The notes under the pieces: generated by a model | What the model was told of the DNA's origin: nothing | The model's input: the letters and a program-made list of their open reading frames with translations, nothing else | Databases searched by the model: none | Translations under genes and position numbers: made by a program | Source of the DNA: Plenodomus lindquistii | Lineage: Eukaryota; Ascomycota; Dothideomycetes; Pleosporales; Leptosphaeriaceae | Length of the DNA stretch: 64,000 nucleotides | Reading direction: 5' to 3' | Assembly: GCA_025504975.1 (NCBI GenBank) | Contig: JANUWI010000002.1 | Location: 2,976,001 to 3,040,000 of the forward strand | Shown here: piece by piece, positions 12,359 to 24,661 of the stretch | Numbering within the stretch: position 1 is the stretch's first letter | Layout of the letters: each line of letters starts with the position of its first letter

Positions 12359-13534
12359 TCAGCCATACCAGTTGGGATCATACTGTTTGTACATGAAGTC
12401 GAACTCCTCCATCAGCTTGACCCCATCCTCGAGACGCGGCCATGATCTACTACTGTCCACAGGCCCTTTACCACCCTCCACCCACTCTGCATACCTCTCA
12501 TACAGCTCTGACACGCTGCGTGCCGTGAGAGGAAGTTGCTTTTGAGATTCTGGCCAGTCCCAGCCCAAATCCCTGACCTCGTCACTCGCAAAGTCATGAT
12601 GCTCAATCTTGACCGGGCCATCCATAGTTAAGCCTGCGTGAATCGTCGGTCCATCAGCTGTGAGCCGCAAATCGCCCTTCTCGCCATGGATAATCCAAGC
12701 CAGCCCTGGCGTGCCTGGGAACGACGGTCCAACACGAAATATAGCCGACAAGGTAGCACCAGGAGCAACGACGCCTTTGTCGTTCTTCAGCGTACCGTGA
12801 AGGGACACCAGGTCTGGGACTTCGCTTTGTACCGTCTTGGGTGGCCTGCCGTCTTGGTACAGTAGCTTGCGCTCGGGACGCTGGAGCTGCATCTTGGAAT
12901 CAAAAGTCTCCCAGCTACCAAGCACCTCGTGGATGAAGTCTATTGAGTGGCCCAAGTAAATGTTGGTAGCATGGCCTCCTATTTTGCGGCTGAGAAACGA
13001 CGAAGCGGCGTCCGGGAAGCCGTCTCGGGGGTAAAGGTTGGCGTGGATGCGAGCTTCGCTGCTGAGGACTTTGCCGATGGTTCCGCTGGCTAGAATCTCC
13101 TTGAGGCGGAGGATAAAGGGGGCTACACGACCCTGAAGACTCATGACGGTGTTGCTTGGCTGCGGAAGGTCCTTGATCAAGTCGAGTGATGACGCTAGAT
13201 CGTGAGTCAAGGGCCATTCGACGAACGCAGCTTTGCCGGCTCTGATGCTTGGTTTAGCATTTGGGTAATGGACGTCGGCCCTAGTGGCAACGACAACGAG
13301 GTCGACGTCTGGATCTGCGGCTAGCGCATCGGGGTCACCATAGGTTTTGACGTTTGGCAAGTTGAATTCCTTTTTGGCGTTTTCGGCGGCCGTTTTTGAG
13401 GAATTGAGCAGTGCAACGATTTCGTAGTGTTTTTGGCCCTGTGGGGAGCGGAGGTAGGCAAGATGAGAGCTGGCAGCCCATGAGGAACTGGATGAAGCTG
13501 AGAGGCCGGCGATGGCCACGCGTATAGGTGCCAT
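12359..13534 (-). CDS. Gal80-like GFO/IDH/MocA-family oxidoreductase
   Basis: A single-exon frame of 391 residues with ATG at 13534 and stop at 12359. The N-terminus is a Rossmann-type NAD(P)-binding region (RVAIAGLSASSSSSWAASSH, residues 4-23, followed by alternating strands and helices and VDLVVVATRADVHYPNA near 77-93). The EWPLTHD stretch fits the conserved EKP-type loop of the family. The second half has GGHATNIYLGHSIDFI and the beta-sheet region of the Gal80-like C-terminal domain (LSAIFRVGPSFPGTPG, then IIHGEKGDLRL). In yeasts Gal80 is a regulatory, enzymatically inactive relative. In filamentous fungi such proteins are often plain sugar or cyclitol dehydrogenases, so substrate and role are open. 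No neighbouring sugar genes help to decide. Confidence 0.88.
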   Translation of the reverse strand: MAPIRVAIAGLSASSSSSWAASSHLAYLRSPQGQKHYEIVALLNSSKTAAENAKKEFNLPNVKTYGDPDALAADPDVDLVVVATRADVHYPNAKPSIRAGKAAFVEWPLTHDLASSLDLIKDLPQPSNTVMSLQGRVAPFILRLKEILASGTIGKVLSSEARIHANLYPRDGFPDAASSFLSRKIGGHATNIYLGHSIDFIHEVLGSWETFDSKMQLQRPERKLLYQDGRPPKTVQSEVPDLVSLHGTLKNDKGVVAPGATLSAIFRVGPSFPGTPGLAWIIHGEKGDLRLTADGPTIHAGLTMDGPVKIEHHDFASDEVRDLGWDWPESQKQLPLTARSVSELYERYAEWVEGGKGPVDSSRSWPRLEDGVKLMEEFDFMYKQYDPNWYG

Positions 13535-16330
13535 TGAAACGAAATAAAAATAAAAATCTGTATCTGTGGGTCAACGTACTGAAGCTGGAAGTTGCAGTGA
13601 TGGATGGACGAGGGCGTTGGAGAGATATAAGAGGTAGTTCAACCCGGCATGCTTGCCTTGTTTTAGGTTAACTAATCAGGCCAAAATCGAAAGCAACGAC
13701 TCGTGAACACATGGACAGGGAACCAAGCCCGACTTAATAATGTCTGTACTTATTAGCTCCTCCCCCCAGAGACCCATTTTTATCTGGCCCGCTGTCTTCC
13801 CAGTGCTAGGTCTCCCGAGGACGAAAAGCCTTGTATACTAATCATGCGATAGGTTAAGGAAATAAAATATTCTACACAATCAAATGAATGAGTGACACAG
13901 TGGAGAGGGAGACTGTCTTACGCGTTTGTCCGTGGCTAGATCTCAATCTCATCCTCATAGAGCCGTGCGAATGATGCCGGAAATTTTCCAAGAACAATCT
14001 GCAGTATGGTGCTACTGTCACCCGCATTGTGAGCAGCAAATCAGATGGCTTGATTACCGCGCTGCGGAGCATATGCATGGAGACGCTGCATGAGATGAGA
14101 GTCGGGCAACAAAGCAAGTTAGGAGCGAGCGATCTGCCATAGTGCTTCGCCCATCCTTGTGAGGAGCCTGCATGTAAGTTGTTCCAGGAAGATGCTATCC
14201 TGGTGAAGATCCACATATGAGAGGGTACAGGGTGTTTTCACCTCGGCTTGAAACCCTGCTAGTTCCCGTATTCTCCGGAGAGAAGCGTACTAATGGTGAA
14301 AGGCGATCTGCGCAGCCCTAATACACCAATGGCTCCGTCTCTGTTTGATACGATACCGAAGTAAGCAGGGGTTCAATCCGACTCGAATGTATCCTGTATA
14401 TTCTGTACTTTGTTGATTGTCCACTTTTCCAGCTAACCCAGAAGGTAGAGTTTCGTTCACTAGGGCGCTCTCTAGCATGATGACGTCATCTTTGAGCCCT
14501 GGATTTTGTCTTATGTGTTGGTAATAGCCGGAAATGCTGTTTCCCGTAGCTTTGAGACTTGGGGTAGATATAGGTCTACTGGACAAGTTTCCTATCGCGA
14601 ACAACGCTGCACATACAAGGACATGACTTTGTATACAACATCCAACGTCCTAGGGAAACGGGACCTTTGACATAGCCAAGTCAAGTGGATCACAGCATGG
14701 AGACGAACCCCTACCAAGGCATTTCCTTGGAGTCTTGTCACAGCGAATCGTACATTGTGAATGTCAGAGACTCACTAGGTTCCCATCGGTCTTTACCCTC
14801 ACCGCCTCAATAAATTCGTGGTCTTAGAGTACAGTTTCATCTGCCACTTCGAACCCCAATTTTTATTATGGATCGCAGGTCACATACAGCCAGTCGCGCC
14901 TTCTTCCCCGCAACAATACTACATCGTGAATCGTTTAGGCTACGTGTGAGCACTAAGACGTATCGGGAGCGAAGAATCGCCAAGACTACTTGATTGCCGC
15001 ATTAGGCGTGCTGCAACCCAAGCGCGCGCGACTAGCCTCTAGGTCATGTATTCTGCCTTTTAGTCTAAGTGGGCCAAGTATTGTCGTAAGATGCCCATAG
15101 TGGTTGCTCCAGCATCACCCTGTAACGCCTTGCGCGTAGCGAGAATGCTCTCTTATTATAGTTTAAAGCCTTCTCTACCTACTGCTGACTTCCTATAAGA
15201 AGAGTCGGTGAGTTTTCATAGTCCTGATCTTATCTAACAAAGTGTCGTGCAGGAGCACGGAATTGCCTATTGCAAAGTCCTTGCCAAGCTCAAAAAACGT
15301 GACCAAGAGGCTTCACGAGCGCATGAGTATGCTCGCGCAAGGCTGACGTTGCAGAACGATCGTAGTATGTGAGTCTTCAGCGTGGACATGTAAAGGAGTG
15401 TAGTTCTACTAGGTGGACGAGGTATTGCTCTCTGAATATCATCTTGACCCAGCATTGAGCACACTCGTCACCAAATTTCTTGACAAGATCGCACACCAAG
15501 TGTGCTCCTACCAACACCAGTACAAATAACCCACCTCCTATTTTCCTCTCCTCCACACCATCAGATTCCCATTTCCAAACTCCATTGCCTCCCTTTGTCT
15601 TCCAAAACACCATCTCCTCCATGCACAACTCCACCCTACCGCCGCTCTACACCCAAAACCCTAGCATCTTGAACCCCCCAATCTAACGATCCTCTTCCAT
15701 CGCCCATTTGCATCAAAACCAGCATGGCAACCCTCATAGCCATACACTCAAATACGTGTCGCACGAGCGACGTATCGAATTGAAGCTATTTCCAGCGCGG
15801 GAAATTACTGTACGATCACTTCTCCAACAACCGCATTTCTACCTCTACACGGCCACATGGGTCGATTGCAGTCAGGGCAGCAATAAAAACTCACGCGTTG
15901 AATCACATAAGCCTGTTACGTAGAGCATATCCATATCCCTTGTCCACTATAGATGTGGTGAGGGGTGAGGTGGTGGGTATAGGGTTGATGGGAGGGAGCA
16001 TGAAGATATCGTTGGATGGTTTGGTTGCGAGGATCGAGGAGGGAGGTGGGAACGTGGATGGGCGAGGGATGGAGTAGCATAAGGATGAAAGAAGAGGGGG
16101 GATGTCAAGAGCGTTTGAGGGTGGGTGGTAGACATGCAAGAGGGGATAAGAGGGTTGATGCAGGTGCTCAGATGAGGTCGAGTTGTGATTAGCATGCTGA
16201 TATATTGTTCATGGTAGATTATGATCAAGTTAAGGGCCTTGATGCCTCAATGACGCGAAAAACGGAAGTGAAAACGGAGTAGATTGAACGAGGATTTATC
16301 TGCCTTGCACATATAAACGGGATTTAGGCA
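13535..16330. other. Intergenic stretch with possible gene remnants
   Basis: No complete gene. Two minus-strand stretches (about 13.87-14.22 kb and 14.29-14.60 kb) have open frames with some protein-like composition, but no start, splice or domain logic ties them together. A short plus-strand spliced-looking fragment near 15.25-15.52 kb is listed separately. The rest is AT-richer, with stop codons in all frames. Confidence 0.5.
15250..15519 (+). pseudogene. Fragment of a spliced gene (unknown, probably decayed)
   Basis: An intron-like segment with donor GTGAGT at about 15209 and acceptor GTGCAG ends just before 15254. It leads into a helical, charged stretch (EHGIAYCKVLAKLKKRDQEA and onward). 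A second donor GTGAGT and a TACTAG acceptor lead into another coding-like stretch (EVLLSEYHLDPALSTLVTKF) that ends in TAA at 15519. The two pieces do not join in one frame with canonical sites, and nothing upstream of 15.19 kb continues the protein. I therefore read it as the broken 3' end of an unidentified gene. A short real gene with unusual splicing is the alternative. Confidence 0.3.
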
Positions 16331-17050
16331 CTAATAAGATCTCTGACACCGCCGCGACGGATGCGTGAAATAGTCGTCATGATGATCATCTTGGTCCTCC
16401 ACCTCATCATCATCAAACTCGTCAAAGACATCGTAACGTCCATACTGCCTAGGTACAGAGCGCATTCCATACGGCGACCGCTGATGGTTCCTGGGTAACG
16501 CTCCTCCCCTCGGTCTCTGAGGCGTGTACCGTGGATATGAGCCGAACCCCTCTCCTTCCGAGTCATCGCTATCATTATCAACATCGAAAAATCGTGATGG
16601 TGCGTGTCGCCCCCCTCTGGCAGCTAGCCCACAACAACAATTCGGGTAGCTCGCAATGTGCGCGCGTCCGAAAGTGGAGCCGTTGCGCAAGCCACGTGGC
16701 AACTGTGGTCCGATGAACGGTGGCTGCGAAAACTTAGGATCACGACCAACGTAGCTCATTCCTGAGCTGGAGGGCATTCCCATATGTGTCCCGAAATCTT
16801 GGTAGCCACTCGATCTCGCATATGGATTCGATTGTGCAAAGCCGAAGAAGTCGCGGTTCCCCATGCCTCCGAATGATGATTGTCGATTGCCGGGCAAGTG
16901 TGCATATGAGTTTCTTTGTTGGTCTGCAAATCCACGGAATGGCCATTCTTGGTACGGACCGTATGCTTCATGGCTGCATGGGAACGGAGTCTCGTAGGAG
17001 GCCGGCTGTCCGAAACGGCCCCGTCCGGAAGGCCCAATAGCATGCGCCAT
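16331..17050 (-). CDS. Low-complexity Gly/Arg/Tyr-rich protein of unknown function
   Basis: Single-exon frame of 239 residues, ATG at 17050. The protein is rich in Gly, Ser, Arg, Tyr and Phe (GRGRFGQPASYE, SSFGGMGNRDFFGFAQSNPY). It has a CCCGL cluster in the middle and a strongly acidic stretch near the C-terminus (FDEFDDDEVEDQDDHHDDY) before a basic end. There is no signal peptide, membrane segment or domain I recognise. Composition resembles disordered, RNA-binding-like fungal proteins, but that is only an impression. It is divergent from the GYF gene, with 1.28 kb between the two starts. The uninterrupted frame and biased but non-repetitive composition favour a real gene; its start is not independently supported. 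Confidence 0.55.
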   Translation of the reverse strand: MAHAIGPSGRGRFGQPASYETPFPCSHEAYGPYQEWPFRGFADQQRNSYAHLPGNRQSSFGGMGNRDFFGFAQSNPYARSSGYQDFGTHMGMPSSSGMSYVGRDPKFSQPPFIGPQLPRGLRNGSTFGRAHIASYPNCCCGLAARGGRHAPSRFFDVDNDSDDSEGEGFGSYPRYTPQRPRGGALPRNHQRSPYGMRSVPRQYGRYDVFDEFDDDEVEDQDDHHDDYFTHPSRRCQRSY

Positions 17051-18334
17051 GGAAAGCTTGCAGTAGTGGGTGGAATTGTGCAGAAGGATTGTGAAGCGAT
17101 GTGGTCGAAAGACGATCCTTCCGAGACCTGGGGGTGATTATAATTCGAACTGCCCTGCTTTGGGGGGTCTGACCCTCAATACAAATCAAAGAAAGATGCT
17201 GATGTATGTAACAACTTGGGCAAGGTTGAATGAAGGTGAGCAAATACCAGGGGTCCTGTTGTGAGAAGCGAGAACAGGTCCAGAATTTGTGCAGGCACAT
17301 TACCATTTTAATAGTCAGGTACTTTCAGCGAGGACCAGTCAAGTAACACCTGGTGAACGTTGATCGAACTAGGGCGTCTACCGGTACAGTGCAACCGTTC
17401 AGCCTGTGAGATGCAGTACTGCCCAGTGGATGGTGGTGTACCAAAGCCAGTGGAACCGGACCTGCTGGCAAGACGGTTCGTAAAGCGCGTGTCCAGCAGC
17501 TCGTGGCCTTACTGGATCAATAGTCTGGTGACGCACAAGACGTGCCATGTTAAGGGAGCAAACTCCGCTGTTGCTAGCGTTAAGAGCAAACATCGCCGTG
17601 TATAATAGTGTGCAGAAGATAACAATGATGGCTGTGGGCACTTCTGTGTGCATTTGCGACCAATGAAAATGTGGTGAAGCAAGGAGATGATGATGGAGAA
17701 TAACTTGAAAAAAAAAAGGAGGGATTAATTTCACCTACAACGTGAAATTGCTCTAAAGGCAGTATTCGAGTCGTCGCAGTCGTGATTCATTGCGTTGTGT
17801 TGCCATGCCGCAATGCTAAGCGGGGTTGTCAACACGACCAGCAACGGAAGGCGCACATTGCGTGCATGCAAGGAAGGCACATGATAGTTCCTGCAAATCG
17901 CGTGCATGCAAGAGGAAAGTGCAGTGGGTCTGAACTGTTGGGTCAATTTTGAGATGTGGCAAACTTGGATGAACGCGACGCGTCGCAGTGTGAGGCTGGT
18001 GGAATAAAAAGGTGGAGGTGGCTGTTTGAAAAAACATAACAGACATTTCACGTGACTGATCGTCTCGGCTGTGGAGGGCCAACCTCAAATGTTCGTCGGT
18101 CATTGCAGCTTTCTTGTCGCCGCAACCTAACACGACTGCACCACCCACCACCGTACGACATTCTCTGTGCCCACCCTCTCCACCAGCCTACACGACCAAT
18201 CTGCATAGCATAGCCTGACATCGCTTTACGCGCACCTGCACACTCTCCAATTCGCCGACTGCTCTCCACTCGCACTAAACTTTTGGCCTCGACTCCACCA
18301 CCTCGACAGCCACTTCCGCCACGACTCTCCCGCA
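17051..18334. promoter_or_regulatory. Divergent promoter region with two CGTGCATGCAAG boxes
   Basis: The interval lies between two divergently transcribed genes. The 12-mer CGTGCATGCAAG occurs twice in the same orientation, at 17861-17872 and 17901-17912, exactly 40 bp apart. Nothing else in it looks coding. Confidence 0.45.
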
Positions 18335-21300
18335 ATGGCTCCTACCTCATTCGCCTCTGCCGCCGCCGGCAGCACTGCAAATTCCGCGCGTCCAGATTCC
18401 TCAGGAGGTGACTGGTGAGTCTTTTGTCTTTGTCTGCCTCCAATCCCACATTGCATTGCATTGCATGCATGCTTCCCCAAATATTCCTTCACCAATATAT
18501 CACCGCACCCGCCACACCCGCCTGGCTTGTCTCCTCCTACTCGAGACTACCACACACAACATACCTGCTATTCGCTCGCTACTCGCTACTCACCACCATG
18601 GGCGATGCTGATGCCACCAGGGCTCGACGTACAAATGGTGCCACGCAAACATTTCGGCGCCCCTCACACGCGACCACACCCTCTGGCTCAGCGCTCCACT
18701 CATCTTCGCGAGACGCTCCCGCGCCGCAAGGCTCGTCACATTCGGGCGTGTACGTCCCACCGCATGCGCAGCCGGGGCGCAATGGCAGCGCTGTCGAGGG
18801 CCGCTACTCGCGCGACCAACTAACGCAGCTCTTCCGCACACAGCAAGAGACTAGCGACCTGTCCGACGGCATCACAGACCTATTCACGGGCGGCTGGGAA
18901 CCGCACTCGACCAACGGCGCCTCGGCCGCGTCCTGGGGCCGCAAGGATGATCACGGCAGGGAGGCTCCGAGCGGGGTCGACCAGTGCTGGGACCGCGACG
19001 GCAGCACACAGCCCCTCAGCCAGTCAAATATGACGGACGAGGAGCGAGATGTACGTCGCACTTTGCTCTTCCATTTCTTCTGCCTGGCACAGACTACTGA
19101 CTTGTATGCTCTCGCTTAGCACTTCCTCTCATCGGTCAACTCGCCTTTAAAACCGCCCACGCAAAACACCAACAAGGACGGCACCCCCAAGGAAGGCCTC
19201 GTGCTGCGCAAGACTTCCGTCTCCCAGGGTCCTGGCACACCGTATGGCCTGTCATCGCCCACGGCTACGCGCCCAGGCGCACGCCGTCGCGACACTGGAG
19301 AAGCCTATCCTTTCCCTTCTTCGCCCGCAACGTCACGATTTGCGCGCGAGGATTCTGGTGCGGTGACACCTCCACCTGCTCTCGTGCGACGCAGGACAGA
19401 CTACAAGGAGCCCTCCGCCGAGGATCGTGAAAAGGACAAGGTTGGGGCTGAGACTGCTGGACCCTTTGGCTCGTTAAAGCGGACCACTACCGGGCCCTTC
19501 AGTCCAGGTGGAGGAGCAGCGCCATGGTCCGCAACACCTGGAGGAGGATTTGGTGCATTTGGTGCTTTCGGTAATCCCCAAAGTGATAAAAAGCCAGGAT
19601 ACGGTAGTCTTCGTGGCGAAAGCAGATTCAAGGGCCTGATGGCCAAATCCAGTGTCGAGGACTTCGAAAAGGCACCCAAGGACAAGGCTTCCATGAGCAA
19701 CCTGGGAAGACTCAATGAAGGAGAGCCATCACGATCTCCCGCTTCTTGGATGGAGGCTCGCTCCAATCGACCTATGAGTAATGACACAGACCCCTTTCCA
19801 GATGACGATGTTCCGAGCGGCAGTGCTGCGTTGCGTGGCGAAGATGTTAGCCCGCCGCATAATCAAGCCACGAGCACCTATGGTACACCTTACCGGCCGC
19901 ATCCCCGCGACGATTCTGGCTTCTCTGCTTTCGGCATGACTGCAGCACATGACACCCCTAGCCGTGGAGGCGGTGGAGGCCCTCACGAACCGATGAGTCC
20001 GACAGACACAAATCCGTATCAAAGTCCCGACCATGCACGCGAGGAACATGACGATGATTCTGACGACTCGGACGGTCAGCACAACCATTATCCAGGCATG
20101 GGCAGCTTTCAGGTTGAACATCCTCATACTGGCATGCACAACGCGTTTGGTGGTCTAGGCGGTCTTGGACGAGGTCCCTTTGAAGTTGCCGCGAGCGATC
20201 GCAGTCAAACTTCGAGTGTTGGACCAGCGCGAGGTTTCCCTACACTTCCTGGACTAGGCGGTCTTCCCGGCTTGGGAGGGTCTGCAGCTTGGCCATCTGG
20301 TCCACAGGCCTTGGGTACACCCATTCGCGAGCGTGGTCTGGGCGCCTTTGATCATGGTTTCGGGAATGTTGGAGAAGCGCAGTCTCCGTCCCTGGCTGGT
20401 CTGGGTAGCAGCTCATTGTTCGGGGGCCACGGTACTGTCGGCCGTTCGAGCAGATTGGGCGGCCTATTCCCAGCTTCGATGCAAAATGATCCGAATCGCA
20501 ACCATCTCGACGACAACGGCTCTCACGGTGAGAGGCAACAGAGTATGGCCGGTGGCTTCGGCAGAAACGCTTTCGGAGCACAAGCGCCCGGTAGTGGCAT
20601 GCCCACACGTGAGACCGAGAGCCCTTTCCGCGCCAATCGTAGCCTATTCGACGACTTCTCAGCAGCCGCTGACGACCACAACGGCGGTGGATTTGGTCAG
20701 GCTCCTGGGAGTCAGCCTCCTAGCCTAGCGACCACTTCACTTTCAATGGCTGCTTTGAACCAGACAAGGACTGCGCAACCCTCCACTCCAGGTATCGGCA
20801 GTCCAGCATCTAGCCAGCCACCTGCTCCTCAGCAACGCACCATGGTCATGCCCGACAGGATGAGGTGGATCTACCGTGACCCTGCTGGTCAGACTCAAGG
20901 TCCTTTCTCTGGCTTGGAAATGCACGACTGGTACAAGGCTGGTTTCTTCTCGCCAGAACTGCTTGTCAAGAAGCAAGAGGAACCGGACTATGAGCCACTC
21001 GCTCAGTTGATCCGGCGAATTGGCAACTCCCGCGAGCCTTTCCTGGTCCCTCAGATCGGTATTCCACATGGCCCGCCAACTGCGCAACCTGGGAATGCTT
21101 GGGCAGGCGCTGGACCGACTGGTGCAGCACCTACTCCTGGCACACAGCCTCCATTCGCCAATAGCTTCCCTAGCTTTGGAACGACTTTGACAGCCGAGCA
21201 GCAAAATGCTCTCGAACGTAGGAAGCAAGAGGAGCAGTATCTCATGGCGAGGCAAAAGGAACACCTGGCGGTGCAACAGCAAGCACTTGCGAGACAGGCG

Positions 21301-23289
21301 CATCTGGGAGGTATCATGCCTAATCAGCTCCAACACCACTCCAGCGCACACAGTCTCCAAAGCCAACCAAGCTTCGGCAGCATCACCTCGCCGGGTGGAT
21401 ACCAGGCCTCCCCAACCCAAGCTCCCGGCCCTGGGGCATCTGTGCCTGGCTTACTTGATAACGCCTTCCGACCCGGTCCTGGAGCTGTTCCTGGTCTGGG
21501 TCCGATTGGCCCTGGCATGGACGCTATGAGTAACATGCAGAGCGACGACATGTCTGGTATGATGGATCGTCTGAACATTGGACGCAATGGCCAGCCAGGT
21601 TTCGGTGCGGCACCACCAGCTTTCGGACAACAACCTCTGGACTCGAGCACGCACGCGCAACAGGTAGTGAGCATGCTTAGTGACCGAGCTCGTCTCCAAC
21701 GCGAGCAAGCTGAGCATGACAACCAGCAGCGCTTTGCGTCTGATGATCAACAGGCCCAGGCATTCAGTGACCGCTTGCAGCAATTCAACGATCTCCGAGT
21801 TCAGACTGACATGGACCAATCGAAAGCGGCACCTCCACCAGAAGGCGTGATCGGCAAACCGCAAGCACACTCTGGGAGCGCCCAAAATCAGCAGGCGGAA
21901 TCGGGTTCTTCCGAGCAGGATGACCATCACCCGAGCGAGGATAGACATGATGCGGCTGCTAGTGCTCAGGAACCTCTATCTCTTACAGAACAAGTACAGA
22001 AAGCCGCATCTGCCAAGAACACTCCCCAGCCTGCATCAGCCTGGAACAAAGTTGAGCCGGCTCTGTTTCCATTTCCTCCACCACCTTCTCAGTCTCCTCT
22101 CCCAGCTCCTGCTGCACAGAGGAAGCCTATTGTTGCGGAGAACCTGACCACCGAATCCCGGTCTGGCGCAGCAACTCCTGCGGCCGACACTCCAAGCGCC
22201 TCGATAGCACCATGGGCCAAGGAGCCTACAGAGCCGTCTCGAGGTCCTTCTCTTCGCGAGATTCAAGAAGCCGAGTACAAGAAGGCCACGGAACGCGAGG
22301 CCGCTGCGGCTGCTGCTCGTCGCGAAGCATTCGAGAAGGAGATGGCGCTCCAAGCACAGACTACTGCCGTTGCGCCAGGCCTGCCCTCTTCTGCCAACTG
22401 GGCCAGTGGTGCTTCTCCTGCTACTCCCGTCTCGGCTGGAGCCTCGGCTTGGACCAAGCCCGTCGCGAGCAAGGTCGCCCCGCAAGCAACATCAAACTCG
22501 AAGAAGACTCTTCAGCAAATCCAGAAAGAGGAAGAGGCCCGCAAGCAGCGTGCTGTGGCTCAGACTGCTGCTACAGCAGGCACTGCGGGAACCGCTGCAC
22601 CGGCCCCGTCCGCAGGCAAGCGTTATGCTGATTTGGCTGGCAAGAGCATTCCGGTAATGCCCAATATGCCCGTTGGAAGTAGTGCTTGGACAACAGTCGG
22701 CGCTAGCGGCAAGGTCAAGACTCCCGGCGGTGCACCGACGCCTACACCCGCAACGGTGCGTACGGCGAGCGTCACTCTCGCGACGCCTGGTACCAAGAAG
22801 CCCGTCGCTTCACGTAGCATAACGACTAGCACTCCATCAGGCAGAGTAAACGCCGAAGAAGAGTTCCGCAAGTGGGCCGTCAATGAGCTTCGTCATGATC
22901 TCAACAAGAACATTAATGGTACGTAACTTGAATAACCCATTATCGAAAATGAAAACACAAACTAACAGCATCTAGCCGACGAGTTCGTTTCTTCCCTCAT
23001 CAGCTTCCCTGCCGACATCGAACTCTTGACCGAAGCTGTGCACTCGGCGTCCGAGACTCTGGAATCCCGTCATTTCGCCGAGGAGTTTCTGCGCCGTCGT
23101 AAACTGGCGGACAAGGGCATCATTGACGACCGCAACACGTCATCGCCTGCGGAGAACAAGGGTGCAGGTAGCGCATGGCTCGAAGTAGCAAAGAAGGGCG
23201 GCGCGAGCACCACGCAGCAACAGCCGCAGCAGGCGCTGGACTCGAGCAATTTCAAAGTGGTTGCGCCAAAGAAGAAGACGAAGCGATAG
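18335..23289 (+). CDS. GYF-domain protein (Smy2/Syh1-like)
   Basis: Four exons: 18335-18414, 18621-19050, 19120-22918 and 22976-23289, giving 1,540 residues. The introns begin GTGAGT, GTACGT and GTACGT and end in CAG, TAG and TAG; all joins keep frame (for example GGDW rebuilt across intron 1). The GYF domain is at residues about 751-815: MRWIYRDPAGQTQGPFSGLE, then MHDWYKAGFFSPELLVK, which is the canonical W-x-Y-x-D...GPF...W-x-x-x-G-F/Y-F core that binds proline-rich peptides. The long flanks are Gly/Pro/Ser-rich and disordered, with a charged coiled segment near residues 1190-1240 (REIQEAEYKKATEREAAAAA). Yeast relatives Smy2 and Syh1 act in vesicle traffic and translational quality control or mRNA repression; the same role here is inferred. 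The C-terminus ends in a basic KKKTKR tail. Confidence 0.93.
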
Positions 23290-23881
23290 ATTCGTATTGA
23301 TTGGCTTCCTGAACCGGAATTTTGCGCACCAGAGTATATGATTGAGGACACGAGTCCGGATCCAGTGGTTGAGGAGGAAATCGAGTAGAGGTGTGTTGTG
23401 GTTTGCGTTGTTTTTGTGGAGAGCGTGTATAGCGAGTATAGCAGGTTATGGGGAAGGGGTGAAAGAATGGGGAGAGTCGAGAGGCTGACAGGGAAGGTTG
23501 ATGTTGTATGTTGTTTGCGCGGCACAATGAGCGATGCGTGTTTGTTTGCGCGGCGACTACAGTAGTAGATGCTCGAGCGAAATAGCGTACAGTAACGTTG
23601 AAGAATTCTTCACCAACTTTTGTACGTGCTTATACTGTGTCTCTGTGCCTTCTGCACGCACCATTGCACTTGTCCACAATGAACATCACTCAGCACACAA
23701 GACATATACGTAAAATAGTTTTCAGCATTCAATAACGTGATCTACTCATAGTCGTCTCCAAGTCCCAAACGCCAGGGAAAAACAAAGCACAAAGGTATCA
23801 TCCCATCGCTCCTCTCCCCTACCTATTCGAAATCGCAACCACAAAAACGCCCCCCACCCAAGCCCATCCATCTCCCCCATC
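23290..23881. other. Convergent 3' intergenic region
   Basis: The interval lies between the convergent GYF and spc24 genes and holds their 3' UTRs. I see no gene and no unusual structure. Confidence 0.6.
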
Positions 23882-24661
23882 TTACATTGTCCTCCAAAAG
23901 TAATTCGTGTAGAAATGTCTCGAGAATTTGGGATCGATACTGACGACGTGTACATCGCCCTTTGCGGCATTCCTAACCACAGCTTTCTTGTAAGTACCGG
24001 TTGTAGGATCAGCTTCGACGTCGATGCCTAGCGAGCGGTAGAGTTTGAGTTTGAGTCTGTTTTGTAGTTGTGTTAGTATATAGTCGCGTCCTCCTGTGTC
24101 AAGAACAAGTTTTCCGAAAGAGAGACAGAGAGAGAGAGAGAGAGAGAGCGCAAGCAAAAGCAAAGAGAAAAAAGAAAGGTAAAACATACACAGTAGCATC
24201 CTCATCCGGCCTCGCCTCGACTCCCCCCTCCACGCCCTCCTCCTCCAACTCACTCACCACGCCCCCCAACCTCGCCAACTCGCTCGCCAACCTCTCCCCC
24301 TCAATCTCCAAATCACTAGCCTGTTTCGCGATTTTAAACTTTTCCGTGTCGAGGCGCAGGATCTCTGCTGCGTGGGTTGTGGGGTTGTGTTGGGAGAGGG
24401 TGTGGTTGTGGTTTGCGGAGAGGGTTTGGTGGGTGCGGGTGAGGTTGGACAGGGTGGATTGGAGCGAGGAGAGGTGTTGGGTGCGGAAGGTGGAGAGGGT
24501 GGAGAGGGAGTCGGAGATTCGGCTTAGCGAGGCGGTGTCGTTTGCGATTTTGAAGTGGGAGGTGCATTGGGCTATTAGCTGAGGGGGCGTGTTAGTGAGG
24601 GAGGTGTGGGATGGGATGGGAGGGTGAGACGTACGGCCGCGGGGTCCTCGTCGAGAAGCAT
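23882..24661 (-). CDS. spc24: Kinetochore protein Spc24
   Basis: Three exons: 24661-24635, 24578-24190 and 24056-23882, giving 196 residues. The tiny first exon encodes MLLDEDPAA. The introns start GTACGT and GTATGT and end in CAG. Spc24 is part of the Ndc80 complex that couples kinetochores to spindle microtubules, pairing with Spc25. The N-terminal two-thirds is a coiled coil containing the diagnostic HAAEILRLDTEKFKIAKQAS and DLEIEGERL stretch. The C-terminus is the small globular domain (LYRSLGIDVEAD, GDVHVVSIDPKFSRHFYTNY, FWRTM end), matching the family closely. Intron 2 is unusually long for the gene (133 bp) because it carries a GA microsatellite at about 24123-24150. The gene is head-to-head with fis1. 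Confidence 0.95.
24123..24150. repeat. (AG)n microsatellite inside spc24 intron 2
   Basis: An AG run that explains the enlarged second intron of spc24. On the coding strand it reads as a CT tract, which could serve as an extended polypyrimidine stretch. Confidence 0.8.

Noticed and set aside
14365..14385. GGTTCAATCC resembling a tRNA B box
   Set aside because: No A box, acceptor pairing or cloverleaf could be built around it. I found no convincing tRNA elsewhere in the window.
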